A stretch of 64,000 nucleotides of DNA from Actinophytocola sp036378875. GTDB taxonomy: Bacteria > Actinomycetota > Actinomycetes > Mycobacteriales > Pseudonocardiaceae. A program made the position numbers and the translations under genes. The stretch lies in assembly GCF_036378875.1 (NCBI RefSeq), contig NZ_DASUVO010000064.1, positions 1 through 64,000 on the forward strand. Reading direction: 5' to 3'. Numbering within the stretch: the stretch's first letter is position 1; the number at the start of each line of letters is the position of its first letter. The notes under the pieces are model-generated. The model made no database searches. It saw only the letters and a list, made by a program, of their open reading frames with translations, and was not told the DNA's origin. Below are positions 1 to 7,820 of the stretch, piece by piece.

Positions 1-85
1 GCCCGGCTTCCACCGCCGCGACAGCCCGCAACCGCATCGCTTCCAGCGTCTGATGATCAAGCTTGCGGCCATCGTCTTCGCGCAT
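1..85 (-). mobile_element. IS630-family transposase, N-terminal fragment (runs off left edge)
   Basis: The minus strand opens with ATG at 83-85 and reads M-R-E-D-D-G-R-K-L-D-H-Q-T-L-E-A-M-R-L-R, then A-V-A-A-V-E-A-G to the window edge. A start of the form MREDGRKLDHxTLEAxRxRAV is typical of the N-terminal helix-turn-helix of IS630/Tc1-type transposases. Only 28 codons are inside the window, so catalytic residues and terminal repeats cannot be judged. No terminal inverted repeat could be fixed in the 90 bases upstream of the start. The neighbouring decayed genes fit a mobile-element-rich setting. Confidence 0.7.
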
Positions 86-172
86 ACCTGATTCTCGCAA
101 ACATCGAGATCAAAGTCGACTAACTAACGCGCGTGTTGGTACGTAGCGGCTTAACCTCATGGTTGAAGTCAA

Positions 173-532
173 TCAGTTCTCTTCGAGTATGTATGCGCGC
201 ACCGTCGGGTCCTTTGCGTACAGGCTGCCGCCTGGTGTCATAGTGCGTGTCACCCCGTGCGTGCGAGTCCAAGTGGCCACGGGGTCGAGCCCGTCACGTA
301 CGGGTCCCACGGGCGCCGTGCCATTCTTGACGTCCGTTATGAATTGCGCTGCGTCGTGCGCAAAACCGCCAGGCCGAGGATTGGTCACTTCCCTGATCGC
401 CCGCGGAGGAGCCTCTTGCTCGTCCGAACGGAGCTCCAGATCCTGGTAGCCGAGGTAGATGCGGTGGGGATGATCCTGGAAACAAACGACCCTGACCGGG
501 TCGTGCTCGACAGTTTCGGGCTGGTCTCGCAT
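173..532 (-). CDS. Hypothetical protein, 119 aa
   Basis: No family recognised. The minus-strand reading frame has codon use like the rest of the window (mostly G/C in third position), and an AGGAG sits about 8 bases before the ATG at 532, which favours a real gene over the overlapping plus-strand frames. The protein is soluble and polar, with no signal peptide or membrane segment. It has an aromatic/charged N-terminal half and a C-terminal half ending I-L-E-E-N. It stands alone between the IS630 fragment and a frameshifted remnant, so the neighbours give no functional clue. It is probably cargo of the accessory region. Confidence 0.5.
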   Translation of the reverse strand: MRDQPETVEHDPVRVVCFQDHPHRIYLGYQDLELRSDEQEAPPRAIREVTNPRPGGFAHDAAQFITDVKNGTAPVGPVRDGLDPVATWTRTHGVTRTMTPGGSLYAKDPTVRAYILEEN

Positions 533-817
533 GTGTCAACTCCTGAACTGTGCGATCGCATGATTGCTGTGTGCTCACAATATTCATCGGTCAGGTGGGT
601 GGATCGCAAGACGAAAGATCGAGTTGTCGAATTACTACCCATTTGAGTGTACCTCTAATGGGTTACTATATAGTTTGTTTAGCTGCTGCTATGGCCTTTC
701 CGGCCTTTCCTCTCGTGATGAAGCGGCGTATTCAGGAGGGTGAGGTAATTCCTGCTGATATCGAGATCCATCCTCCAGGTAGCCAGCGAACATCGCCGTG
801 AGCGCCAGCCTGTCTTC
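533..817. other. Gene-free, locally AT-rich stretch
   Basis: About 285 bases without a convincing gene. The part around 640-700 is clearly AT-richer than its surroundings and contains TACTATATAG. From about 749 a plus-strand frame is open into the pseudogene that follows, so its 5' part may begin here, but no start codon with a ribosome site is visible. The low-GC patch suggests a boundary of imported DNA. Confidence 0.4.
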
Positions 818-1418
818 GTGGCTGACCTGGTCTACCGGCTGATGTGGAGTATGGAAGCGGCCCGCGTGTACGAAGACGCACAGGGTAACCCCTCCGCCGT
901 CGCACTCGACGGGTCGGCACGAACCGCGATCGAAACCGATACCTTCATGCGACCGGCCTCCATCCTGATCCGAGTCGGCTTCGACCATCGTGGCACCGCC
1001 ATCGAGCAGACCGATGTGACGTTCGACTCGACTGGAGCTATGCCGGACTGGATCGCCCAACTTGACCCCGAGGTCACCAGGCCACCGACTGGCCGACAAC
1101 GGAGTCCCACGAGGCATGGCGACGGTTCGCGAACCGTGCAGGGCGGCAACGACGCCGGCGATGGCGACGACAAACCGCGCGGCTTGACAGCATCACCTGG
1201 TCCGGACCTGCTCCGCAGGAAAGCACCCGGTTGCGTGTGACGAGTGGTCCGACGGGGAGATCGAGCTCTGGTCGCCGGGCTATGAACCCGTCGGTACTGC
1301 CGAAATCCGGCTCAACCCAGCCAAGGAAGGCATCCTTCGCGAGCGACGACTGAGCGACGGACCAGGTATCGAGCTGCACTACCGGGGACCTGACGACCTG
1401 TTCTGCGACGGACGTTAA
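818..1418 (+). pseudogene. Frameshifted hypothetical gene remnant
   Basis: Coding-like codon use continues along the plus strand but jumps frame twice. Positions 818-1075 read ...TFMRPASILIRVGFDHRG..., about 1075-1236 read T-D-W-P-T-T-E-S-H-E-A-W-R-R-F, and about 1238-1418 read W-S-D-G-E-I-E-L-W-S-P-G-Y-E-P and end C-D-G-R-stop. Each jump has the same sense (one base lost, or two gained). The pieces look like one soluble protein of about 200 aa; I do not recognise the family. It ends two bases from the converging kinase scrap, so two decayed ends meet here. Sequencing error is possible but would need two independent indels. Confidence 0.45.
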
Positions 1419-3137
1419 GCCCTGATGGCGACACTGCGGCCGAGCTGGGCACGCAGCCCGCGCGCCACGGTGCTCTTCTTGGCACCGGAGTTTCCACGCA
1501 ACACGATCAACTGCGCATGATTGCGCCGGATGGCATTGGATGCGGCGATGTCCGGTGATCGCGGTGACGTAGTTGTTGAGCTGACCATATTCGACCATCG
1601 TGACTCGCATGGGGCGTTTGAGTTCGACGACGAGATTGCGGTTGCGTTCGCTTTCGGGGAGGTGTCGGTAGAACACCAGGTCGACGCGCTCCTGTTTGCC
1701 CGAGGGCAGCTTGACGGGGGTGGGAGCGAACTCGGTGGTCTCCGACTTCGTGACGATGTCCTTGACAACCCGTGTCAGACCAGATTCGGACAGTGCGAAG
1801 GTCCACTCGTCACCGAAGATCCACGGTTCGTTGACCAGCATGGGATGCAGTTGGTCGACCTCGCGGAACACCTTGCGTGTCTCGTCGGCGTACAACAGGC
1901 GTCGGAGACCGGTGACGAAGTCAGCGCGGTCTGCCACTGTCTGTGCTGAACGGATGATCGCCCCGAAGGTGGTCCGTTCCAACAGGTCGACCATGACGTC
2001 CTGCTCCTCAGCAGACAAGGTGAGGACCTTGGAGAGGATGCGGCGGGTCTTGGTGGGTTCCGCGCGAGTCGCTTCCTGGAGGAGGCGCAGTGACAGTTCC
2101 TTCTGCTGTCGGTCTTTCCCGATCGCGGGGCTGGCGACCACGGCGACGATGTCGAAGACCTCGCGTTCTACTTCTTCGGTGGGCGTGAGTGGTTCACCGG
2201 TGTACGGGTAGACGCCCTGGGATTTCCACTCGGCGATGATGGTGCCCTTGCGCTCGTCGAGGCGTTGATTCAAGTAGCTGACGAGGACACGGTGGGCTGC
2301 GTCGAGCAGTTCACCGTGGCGCATGTCGGGCACCACGAGGTCCGCCTGCGACATGAGTTCCTCATCGCGGAAGCCTTCCCACAGAAGGTAGGCGCTCCAG
2401 TGCACCGGGGCCGGAGGCAGTCGCGTGAGCTTGTGTTCGGTGACGACCCCACCGTGTTCATCGCAGAGGAAGAGCTTCTTGGAGCCCATGTCCTCGTCCC
2501 ACTCCACCACGCGCAGCGTGGCTGCTGCCTTGCCGTGCAAAGCATCGCCGGGCACCGGCACCTCGAGGTCGGTCTGGTCGATGACATGCGAAGCAGGGGC
2601 CAGAGCACGTCCGCGGTAAGTAACGGTGACGTCGGGCAGCGCCAACAGCGAGCCAGCAAGCCGCGCGGTCAAGGGACCGTTGACGTCGCCCTCGACCAGG
2701 TAGACAGCGCGGGACGTCTGCCGAGCAGACATGCGCACTGTCGTCCCCCTGGGCCCGTTGGACGGCTGAGGGTCGCTGAGGTCGAACTCATCAGGTGCGC
2801 TGCGTGAGCCGCGAATGACGGTCGCGACGAAGGAGTCCCCGTCCTGGACCACAGTGCGCCATTCGACGGTATCCGCGATCCCGTAGGTCAAGAACCGTCC
2901 TCGGCCGAGTTGCCCGTGGAGCGGGCGGTGGATCTCGGGCGAGAACCGTGTCGTCTTCTTCCAGGAATCCCCATGCGTTTGGAAGTACTGAGGGACGTCC
3001 TCATGCTTCATTCCATGACCATCGTCGGTGACAACGATCTCGTGGGTGCTCTCGAACGCATCAAGCTCGATCGTGACGTCGACCCTCGTCGCTTCGGCGT
3101 CGATGGCATTCCAGATCAGCTCACCGACGATGTCCAC
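1074..3137 (-). CDS. GHKL-type ATP-binding protein, 3'-truncated, with out-of-frame tail
   Basis: The N-terminus carries a GHKL (Hsp90/MutL-type) ATPase fold: N-box E-L-I-W-N-A-I-D-A near residues 6-14, D-D-G-H-G-M near 38-43 and G-R-G-R-F near 78-82. A long C-terminal region follows that ends in a nuclease-like block with V-D-L-V-F and V-V-E-L-K-R. After G-Q-L-N-N-Y-V-T-A-I-T-G-H (about 1550) the family-like sequence stops, and the frame runs about 150 residues through unrelated DNA, including the kinase scrap in another frame. At the 5' side coding similarity continues above the GTG at 3137 (L-G-K-N-T-I-L-A-H-V-D-R-A-S-A-V) to about 3185, but an in-frame TGA and no ATG/GTG suggest the native start is lost too. 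Such ATPases often sit in phage-defence or mobile loci; this copy is probably non-functional. Confidence 0.6.
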   Translation of the reverse strand: MDIVGELIWNAIDAEATRVDVTIELDAFESTHEIVVTDDGHGMKHEDVPQYFQTHGDSWKKTTRFSPEIHRPLHGQLGRGRFLTYGIADTVEWRTVVQDGDSFVATVIRGSRSAPDEFDLSDPQPSNGPRGTTVRMSARQTSRAVYLVEGDVNGPLTARLAGSLLALPDVTVTYRGRALAPASHVIDQTDLEVPVPGDALHGKAAATLRVVEWDEDMGSKKLFLCDEHGGVVTEHKLTRLPPAPVHWSAYLLWEGFRDEELMSQADLVVPDMRHGELLDAAHRVLVSYLNQRLDERKGTIIAEWKSQGVYPYTGEPLTPTEEVEREVFDIVAVVASPAIGKDRQQKELSLRLLQEATRAEPTKTRRILSKVLTLSAEEQDVMVDLLERTTFGAIIRSAQTVADRADFVTGLRRLLYADETRKVFREVDQLHPMLVNEPWIFGDEWTFALSESGLTRVVKDIVTKSETTEFAPTPVKLPSGKQERVDLVFYRHLPESERNRNLVVELKRPMRVTMVEYGQLNNYVTAITGHRRIQCHPAQSCAVDRVAWKLRCQEEHRGARAACPARPQCRHQGLTSVAEQVVRSPVVQLDTWSVAQSSLAKDAFLGWVEPDFGSTDGFIARRPELDLPVGPLVTRNRVLSCGAGPDQVMLSSRAVCRRHRRRRCRPARFANRRHASWDSVVGQSVAW
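1415..1519 (-). pseudogene. P-loop kinase / AAA ATPase N-terminal scrap
   Basis: The minus strand reads Q-L-I-V-L-R-G-N-S-G-A-K-K-S-T-V-A-R-G-L and stops at 1415. Small actinobacterial P-loop kinases usually begin TxLIVLRGNSGSGKSTVAR, so this is the beginning of such a gene. The Walker A segment is altered (GNSGAKKST instead of GNSGSGKST) and the protein stops about 30 residues in. No start codon in this frame precedes it: it is joined directly to the truncated GHKL gene upstream. This is a rearrangement product, not a working enzyme. Confidence 0.5.
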
Positions 3138-3292
3138 CGCGCTCGCTCGGTCAACGTGGGCCAGGATCGTGTTCTTCCCCAGCTTGGACGCGCATCGTTG
3201 TCACCGGCTTAGCCTACTGAGACAACGCGGGCCCACCAGCCGACAGGAACCACCGACTCGGATGCGCGCTCGCGCGGCGCAACCACGGTGCG

Positions 3293-3532
3293 CTAGTCAC
3301 TGGACGGAAGCCGTTTCCACGTCGGACCGTTACGCAACGTGCTGGCGGGGATCAACGCGGGGCGGCGCTCGCCCTCGTCAGGCTCGAACCACACCGTGTC
3401 GTCGGCGAGAACAACCCATCGGCCACCGCCGACTGGTCGGCGAGCTTCGACGAAGACCTCGACACCCTTGTCGGTGTCCGCACCTGACTCTCCGGCCACG
3501 TCTGGGCCGCCGTTTTCGCTGCTCTCAGCCAT
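3293..3532 (-). CDS. Small acidic hypothetical protein, 79 aa
   Basis: The first 25 residues are acidic and Gly-rich. A compact segment follows (V-E-V-F-V-E-A-R-R-P-V and W-V-V-L-A-D-D-T-V-W-F-E) that looks like a small beta-fold. There is no signal peptide or membrane span. It lies downstream of the integrase on the same strand, separated by a strong hairpin, so it probably has its own transcript. Small proteins of this kind are common cargo in actinomycete integrative elements. Function unknown. Confidence 0.5.
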   Translation of the reverse strand: MAESSENGGPDVAGESGADTDKGVEVFVEARRPVGGGRWVVLADDTVWFEPDEGERRPALIPASTLRNGPTWKRLPSSD

Positions 3533-3611
3533 GGCTGCAGTCTTACATTCACCACTGACGGTTCGTCGTACGACTCGGCACAGGTTACCGACACGACCTC
3601 GGATATGCCGA

Positions 3612-3661
3612 CGCTGGTACTGGTACCGGTCTCACGCTGAAGACCGGTACCAGTACCAGCG
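3612..3661. terminator. 21-bp stem hairpin after the integrase gene
   Basis: Arms 3612-3632 and 3641-3661 are perfectly complementary over 21 bases with an 8-base loop (CACGCTGA). Each arm contains GGTACTGGTACC-like internal symmetry. The hairpin begins 6 bases after the integrase stop codon. There is no T-tract, so it may be a GC-type actinobacterial terminator or a structure used by the element. Confidence 0.65.
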
Positions 3662-3666
3662 AGCGG

Positions 3667-4716
3667 TCAGGCAGCGAGCGGGTGCGGCTCGCCGGTAAGA
3701 GCGGCCAAGGCCGTGGCGACGTCGTGGACGGCGGCCTTGACGTAGGTCAGAGTGGCGTTCTTGTTGTCTCCTTCGTCGAAGTGGCCGGCGTAGGCGTGAG
3801 CGATCGCGAAGCCGAAGTTGCGTTCAACCCAGGTGAGGGTGGTGTGCCGGATCCAGTGGGCCGACACGTTCAAGGTGGTCACCCAGGGCAGGTAGCGGCC
3901 GAGGCGATCCCACAGGTGGTTGTACCGACGGTCGGTGATCGGATTCCCGTTCCGATACCGCAACAACTGACGGTTAACGTCAGCGGCCGCGCCGCGTTGC
4001 TCAGCGTGCTCGACAAGTGCGGTCATCAGGGTGCGGGACACCGGCTGCCAGCGGGCAGTGCCCTCCTTCTCCCGCAGGTACACCAGGCACTGGTCCCGGT
4101 TCAGATCGCGAGGCCGCAGGGCCAGAGCCCCGCCGGTCCGGCACGCCGACTCGGTGTGCAGCCGGATCAGGAGGGTGTCCAGTTCGGGATCGTCGCCGGT
4201 GGTGCCGGCATAGAAGTTGATCTCACTCATCTGGGCGTTCGAGAGCGCGTGTCGGGTGGAGCCCTGCCGGCGCGGCTTCGTCGTCTTCGCGGCGGGGTTC
4301 TCGTCCGGTTTGATCAGGCCGTCTTTCTCGGCGTGCTTGTAGAGGCAGCGGAGGGCGGCGATGAAGTTCTCCGCGGTGCCGCGTCCGCCGCGGGAGTTGC
4401 GGCGCTGGACGGCGCCTGCCTTGATCTCCTCCTTGAACTGGTCGATCTCGGTCGGGGTCGGGTCGAGCAGGCTGCGTCGGCCCCATTTCGCGGCGATCCG
4501 TTTCCAGTAGGACCCGTAGGTGCCGGCGGTTCCGGGTGTGACTGCGGCCTCGACTTCGGGGATGTACTCGTCGAAGGTCGGCACGCGGGGCCGGTCGGCG
4601 GGGTCCTGCATCAGGTCGGCCGGGTCGACGCCCATGCGCTGCAGCAGTACCCGTGCGGCCTCCACGACTTCCCGGTCCGCTTGCGCGCTGGCGGCCTGTG
4701 TCGTCTGGGTGGTCAT
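3667..4716 (-). CDS. Tyrosine recombinase / site-specific integrase, 349 aa
   Basis: Catalyses integration and excision of the element next to tRNA-Leu. The N-terminal SAM-like core-binding domain spans about residues 45-140 (P-T-F-D-E-Y-I-P-E-V...). The catalytic domain follows, with the first Arg in E-S-A-C-R-T-G-G-A-L, the H-x-x-R box in S-A-H-W-I-R-H-T-T-L, a third-site His in Y-A-G-H-F, and the nucleophile Tyr in A-T-L-T-Y-V-K-A near the C-terminus. All catalytic positions are present, so it may be active. Its start overlaps the stop of the upstream AbrB-like gene by four bases (ATGA), which implies translational coupling. Confidence 0.92.
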   Translation of the reverse strand: MTTQTTQAASAQADREVVEAARVLLQRMGVDPADLMQDPADRPRVPTFDEYIPEVEAAVTPGTAGTYGSYWKRIAAKWGRRSLLDPTPTEIDQFKEEIKAGAVQRRNSRGGRGTAENFIAALRCLYKHAEKDGLIKPDENPAAKTTKPRRQGSTRHALSNAQMSEINFYAGTTGDDPELDTLLIRLHTESACRTGGALALRPRDLNRDQCLVYLREKEGTARWQPVSRTLMTALVEHAEQRGAAADVNRQLLRYRNGNPITDRRYNHLWDRLGRYLPWVTTLNVSAHWIRHTTLTWVERNFGFAIAHAYAGHFDEGDNKNATLTYVKAAVHDVATALAALTGEPHPLAA

Positions 4717-5192
4717 CGCGGGTCACCTCCGGTGGTGAGGGAGGTGTGGTAGGCGGTGATCATCGTGTCCAGCGCGGTGAGAGGGTGCACGACAAGCACG
4801 TCGTGGTGGGGGTCGGCAGCCAGCAGGACTCGGTTGCCGGGGCGGACGCCGCTGCGGTGCCGGACCGTGGCCGGGAGGACAAGGTAGGGCTTCGGGCCCA
4901 TGGCGAATGCACCGGCTGGGTCGCGGTGCGCCACCACGGATCCGCCGACCAAGGCGATGTGGAGGCGGTCATCGGGTGTCCAGCCGAGGGCCTGGATGGT
5001 GTCCCGATTGGACACGACACCCCAGGTGTCGATCTTCCCCATCCCGTACACGAGCGACCCGGCCCGGGGAGGGGCGAGCAGTTCGGCGACTGGCAGCCGG
5101 CCGCTACGAGTGGCGAGGAGTTGATGCCCAGCGGACGCTGACAAACGAGGCGGCACCAGCGGAGCGACCTTACGCTCAGCCATGGTGCCCAC
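4713..5192 (-). CDS. AbrB/MazE/SpoVT-like DNA-binding protein, 159 aa
   Basis: The C-terminal half carries a SpoVT/AbrB-like swapped-hairpin segment (Y-L-V-L-P-A-T-V-R-H-R-S-G-V-R-P-G-N-R-V) followed by a second beta block (V-L-L-A-A-D-P-H-H-D-V-L-V-V). The N-terminal 90 residues are less typical. It overlaps the integrase start by four bases and lies 100 bases from the tRNA, the place where excisionases or integrase regulators are usual. I infer a DNA-binding regulator of the integrase, but no experiment-backed homologue is known to me. An ATG three codons inside is an alternative start. Confidence 0.75.
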   Translation of the reverse strand: MGTMAERKVAPLVPPRLSASAGHQLLATRSGRLPVAELLAPPRAGSLVYGMGKIDTWGVVSNRDTIQALGWTPDDRLHIALVGGSVVAHRDPAGAFAMGPKPYLVLPATVRHRSGVRPGNRVLLAADPHHDVLVVHPLTALDTMITAYHTSLTTGGDPR

Positions 5193-5293
5193 CCCCGACC
5201 AGCACCAACGGGAGGCAGGCTAGGGCGCGATGAGACCGCAGGCAGGGGTGAGTGAAAGACTGGTTGCTTCCAGGAAATATCTTGGGGATCTGT

Positions 5294-5335
5294 GTCCGAG
5301 GGGGGACTTGAACCCCCACGCCCTTGTCGGGCACT
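5294..5335. other. Putative attachment site (tRNA-Leu 3' half)
   Basis: Inferred from layout only: tyrosine integrases next to a tRNA 3' end normally recombine within the T-arm/acceptor segment, which is regenerated on integration. No second copy of this segment was found between 1 and 5290, so the matching att site would lie left of the window. Confidence 0.3.
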
Positions 5336-5376
5336 AGCACCTCAAGCTAGCGCGTCTGCCATTCCGCCACTCGGAC
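5294..5376 (-). tRNA. tRNA-Leu(GAG)
   Basis: The minus strand folds as a class II tRNA of 83 nt. The acceptor stem is GTCCGAG/CTCGGAC. The anticodon stem CTAGC/GCTAG holds loop TTGAGGT, giving anticodon GAG. A variable arm follows (TGCCCGACAAGGGCG), and the T-arm is GGGGGTTCAAGTCCCCC. CCA is not encoded. The 3' end faces the integrase, the usual layout for tRNA-targeted integration. Confidence 0.93.
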
Positions 5377-5448
5377 TCTGTGGTGCGCACAGCGTAGCGG
5401 ATGCTTTTCAGTCCCTCGCAGGGGGCTCGGCAATGGTAGGAAGGCCCC

Positions 5449-6771
5449 GTGACCGAGCTGATGAACCTGTCGTCTCAGGACGAGGCTGTTGAGCTGACCA
5501 GCGAGCTCATCCGCATCGATACGACCAATACGGGGGAGGCCGCGACGACCGTGGGGGAGCGGGCGGCTGCCGAGTATGTGCTGGGGAAGCTGGAGGAGGT
5601 TGGGTACGAGACCACGTACGTGGAGTCCGGGGCGCCTGGTCGGGGGAACGTGTTCGCTCGGCTGCCGGGGGCCGATCCGGGGCGTGGGGCGCTGCTGGTG
5701 CATGGTCACCTGGACGTGGTGCCCGCTGACCCCACCGAGTGGTCCGTTCACCCGTTCTCCGGTGCGGTCCAGGACGGGTACATCTGGGGCCGGGGCGCCG
5801 TCGACATGAAGGACATGGTCGGTATGACCTTGGCCACTGCTCGGCGGTTCAAGCGGGACGGAGTGGTCCCGCCACGTGACCTTGTCTTCGCTTTCCTCGC
5901 TGATGAGGAGGCTGGTGGGGCCTTCGGGTCGCAGTGGCTCGTCGAGAACCGGCCTGATCTGTTTGACGGGGTCACCGAGGCGGTGGGTGAGGTTGGGGGG
6001 TTCTCCGTCACGCTCGGTGAGGATCTGCGTGCCTACACGATCGAGATCGCCGAGAAGGGGATCGCGTGGATGCGGCTTCGGGTTCGGGGGCGGGCGGGGC
6101 ACGGGTCGATGCTGCACGACGACAATGCCGTCACCAAGCTGGCCGCCGCGGTGGCTCGGCTCGGGGAGCACGAGTTCCCGATCGTCCTCACCGACTCTGT
6201 GCGTGCCTTTCTCAGCTCGGTCACGTCGATCACCGGGATGGAGTTCGATGAGGACGATCTCCCGGGCGCCGTGGCGAAGCTCGGGCCCTTCTCGCGGGTC
6301 GTGGGGGCCACGCTGCGCGACACGGCCAACCCGACGATGCTCTCGGCCGGCTACAAGGCCAACGTGATCCCCTCCGTGGCCGAGGCCGTTGTGGACTGTC
6401 GGGTGTTGCCCGGGCGTCAGGAGGCCTTCGAGCGCGAGCTGGACGAGATCCTGGGCCCTGACGTCGAACGGGAGTGGGTCACCCACCTGCCCGCTGTCGA
6501 GACCACCTTCGACGGGGACCTCGTCGACGCCATGACCGCGGCCGTGCAGGCCGAGGATCCCGGGGCTCGGACGATCCCGTACGTCCTGTCTGGAGGGACC
6601 GACGCCAAGGCCATCCACAGCCTGGGCATTCGCTGCTTCGGGTTCGCGCCGCTTCGGCTGCCGCCCGACCTGGACTTCACCGCTTTGTTCCACGGGGTGG
6701 ACGAGCGGGTGCCCGTGGACGCCGTGCGGTTCGGCACACGGGTGCTCGACCGCTTCCTGCGCACCTGTTGA
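5449..6771 (+). CDS. M20/M25/M40 family metallopeptidase, 440 aa
   Basis: Zinc-dependent amidohydrolase or peptidase acting on small peptides or N-acyl amino acids. Metal-binding motifs are present: H-G-H-L-D-V-V-P-A-D near residue 85, G-R-G-A-V-D-M-K-D near 118 (bridging Asp), D-E-E-A-G near 153 (catalytic and metal Glu), and a late His in F-H-G-V-D-E-R. The dimerisation/lid domain contains R-A-G-H-G-S-M. GTG at 5449 with GGAAGG about 6 bases upstream is a good start. A paralogue with the same C-terminal pattern (R-F-G-x-x-V-L-D-R-F-L) lies at 25059-26369. It is monocistronic, just outside the tRNA integration site. Substrate not predictable. Confidence 0.88.
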   Translation: MTELMNLSSQDEAVELTSELIRIDTTNTGEAATTVGERAAAEYVLGKLEEVGYETTYVESGAPGRGNVFARLPGADPGRGALLVHGHLDVVPADPTEWSVHPFSGAVQDGYIWGRGAVDMKDMVGMTLATARRFKRDGVVPPRDLVFAFLADEEAGGAFGSQWLVENRPDLFDGVTEAVGEVGGFSVTLGEDLRAYTIEIAEKGIAWMRLRVRGRAGHGSMLHDDNAVTKLAAAVARLGEHEFPIVLTDSVRAFLSSVTSITGMEFDEDDLPGAVAKLGPFSRVVGATLRDTANPTMLSAGYKANVIPSVAEAVVDCRVLPGRQEAFERELDEILGPDVEREWVTHLPAVETTFDGDLVDAMTAAVQAEDPGARTIPYVLSGGTDAKAIHSLGIRCFGFAPLRLPPDLDFTALFHGVDERVPVDAVRFGTRVLDRFLRTC

Positions 6772-7072
6772 GCGAACGGCCTCACGAGGGCTGGGGAGTC
6801 CGCCGCGGACGTCGCTGTCGTGGTCCGCGACCACCGAGGGCATCGCGCTCGAGTTCGCCGCCGGGCAACCCGTGGGCATGCCCGGGCGGCTCGCGTTCGG
6901 CGCGGGCACTTCGTCACCGTCCCCAAGCGCCGGGCACATGTTGCCCCTGAGGCGCGCGCGGAGATCGTGCCCAGGATAATCGCCCAGGTCCGTCAGGTCC
7001 TAACAGGATGAACCTTCCGGCCGAGCGGTGCGTAAGCAGCTGATAATCATTGTCCGAGACAACGGAGGCAAC
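6772..7072. other. 300-base gap with a possible coding scrap
   Basis: No intact gene. Plus-strand 6908-7011 reads H-F-V-T-V-P-K-R-R-A-H-V-A-P-E-A-R-A-E-I and ends V-L-T-G-stop. It has an amphipathic, protein-like character and could be the last third of a lost gene. The upstream part is low-complexity in this frame. I cannot name a family. Confidence 0.25.
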
Positions 7073-7603
7073 GTGCCCGAATTCATTGACGGTCTCCCGG
7101 TGCACCCCCTGGTCGTGCACTTCGTGGTGGTGCTTCTCGTGATCGCCGTCCTCGGGTCCGTCCTGACCGCCGTGTGGCCGGCTGTTCGCCGCCGGTACGG
7201 GTGGCTCGCTGTCGCGGCCGCCGCGGTGGGGACCGTGCTCGTGCCGGTCGCGACCACCAGTGGGGACAACCTGTCCAGCCGGTTACCGGAGAATGACCTG
7301 ATCACCGAGCACGAGCGGCTCGGGGACCTGATGCTGTGGTGGGCGCTGGGCCTGACCGTGGCGGTCGGCGCGCTGATGGTGGTGCACACGATGGCGGCGC
7401 GGAAGGCCGCGGTGGCGGTGGGGGCCGGGCAGGAAGACACCGAACCCGCGGCGAAGGCCCCGGCCCTGGTCATGATCGTGCTCGCGCTGGTGACCGTCGG
7501 CGTCGCGGTCGGCGCGGGCATCCACGTCTACCGCGTCGGCGACGCCGGCGCGCGTGCGGTCTGGGAAGGTGTCGAGAACCTTCCCGTGCAGAGCGGCGGC
7601 TGA
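7073..7603 (+). CDS. DUF2231 family membrane protein, 176 aa
   Basis: Begins D-G-L-P-V-H-P-L-V-V-H-F, the hallmark His-rich first helix of DUF2231 (VHPxxVHF). Four predicted membrane helices follow, at about residues 12-33, 42-60, 88-110 and 130-155, with the loop T-T-S-G-D-N-L between the second and third. The conserved His residues suggest haem or metal binding, but the function of the family is not established. GTG at 7073 has GGAGG five bases before it and is preferred to an upstream in-frame start at 7028 that lacks a ribosome site. The gene ends 4 bases before the converging DUF5703 gene. Confidence 0.8.
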   Translation: MPEFIDGLPVHPLVVHFVVVLLVIAVLGSVLTAVWPAVRRRYGWLAVAAAAVGTVLVPVATTSGDNLSSRLPENDLITEHERLGDLMLWWALGLTVAVGALMVVHTMAARKAAVAVGAGQEDTEPAAKAPALVMIVLALVTVGVAVGAGIHVYRVGDAGARAVWEGVENLPVQSGG

Positions 7604-7607
7604 GTCC

Positions 7608-7820
7608 TTACGTGCTCAGCCCGGGTAGGAGCCCGCGGGCGCGGCGCCGTTTGAGCAGCACCCGCCGGCTTCCGTCCGAGTAGAGCCGCACGTTGGACAA
7701 CTCCCAGCCGGCGAACTCGGCGTGGATGGAAAGCTGCGTGGCCGCTGAGCGCCGCGAAACCCCGGGCGGCAGACGCAGCGGCCGGTACTCCCAGTCCCCG
7801 TCGATCACCTCTGAACTCAT
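7608..7820 (-). CDS. DUF5703 family protein, 70 aa
   Basis: Short basic protein with W-E-Y-R-P-L-R-L-P-P-G-V-S-R near the N-terminus and G-W-E-L-S-N-V-R-L-Y-S-D-G-S-R-R in the middle, the pattern of DUF5703. No membrane span. Role unknown. Its ATG overlaps the stop of the upstream lipoprotein gene (ATGA), so the two are co-translated. This pairing is probably functional but has no described mechanism that I know of. Confidence 0.8.
   Translation of the reverse strand: MSSEVIDGDWEYRPLRLPPGVSRRSAATQLSIHAEFAGWELSNVRLYSDGSRRVLLKRRRARGLLPGLST

Noticed and set aside
5347..6939. 530-codon minus-strand open frame over the M20 gene and the tRNA
   Set aside because: It crosses the tRNA gene and opposes a metallopeptidase with all catalytic motifs.
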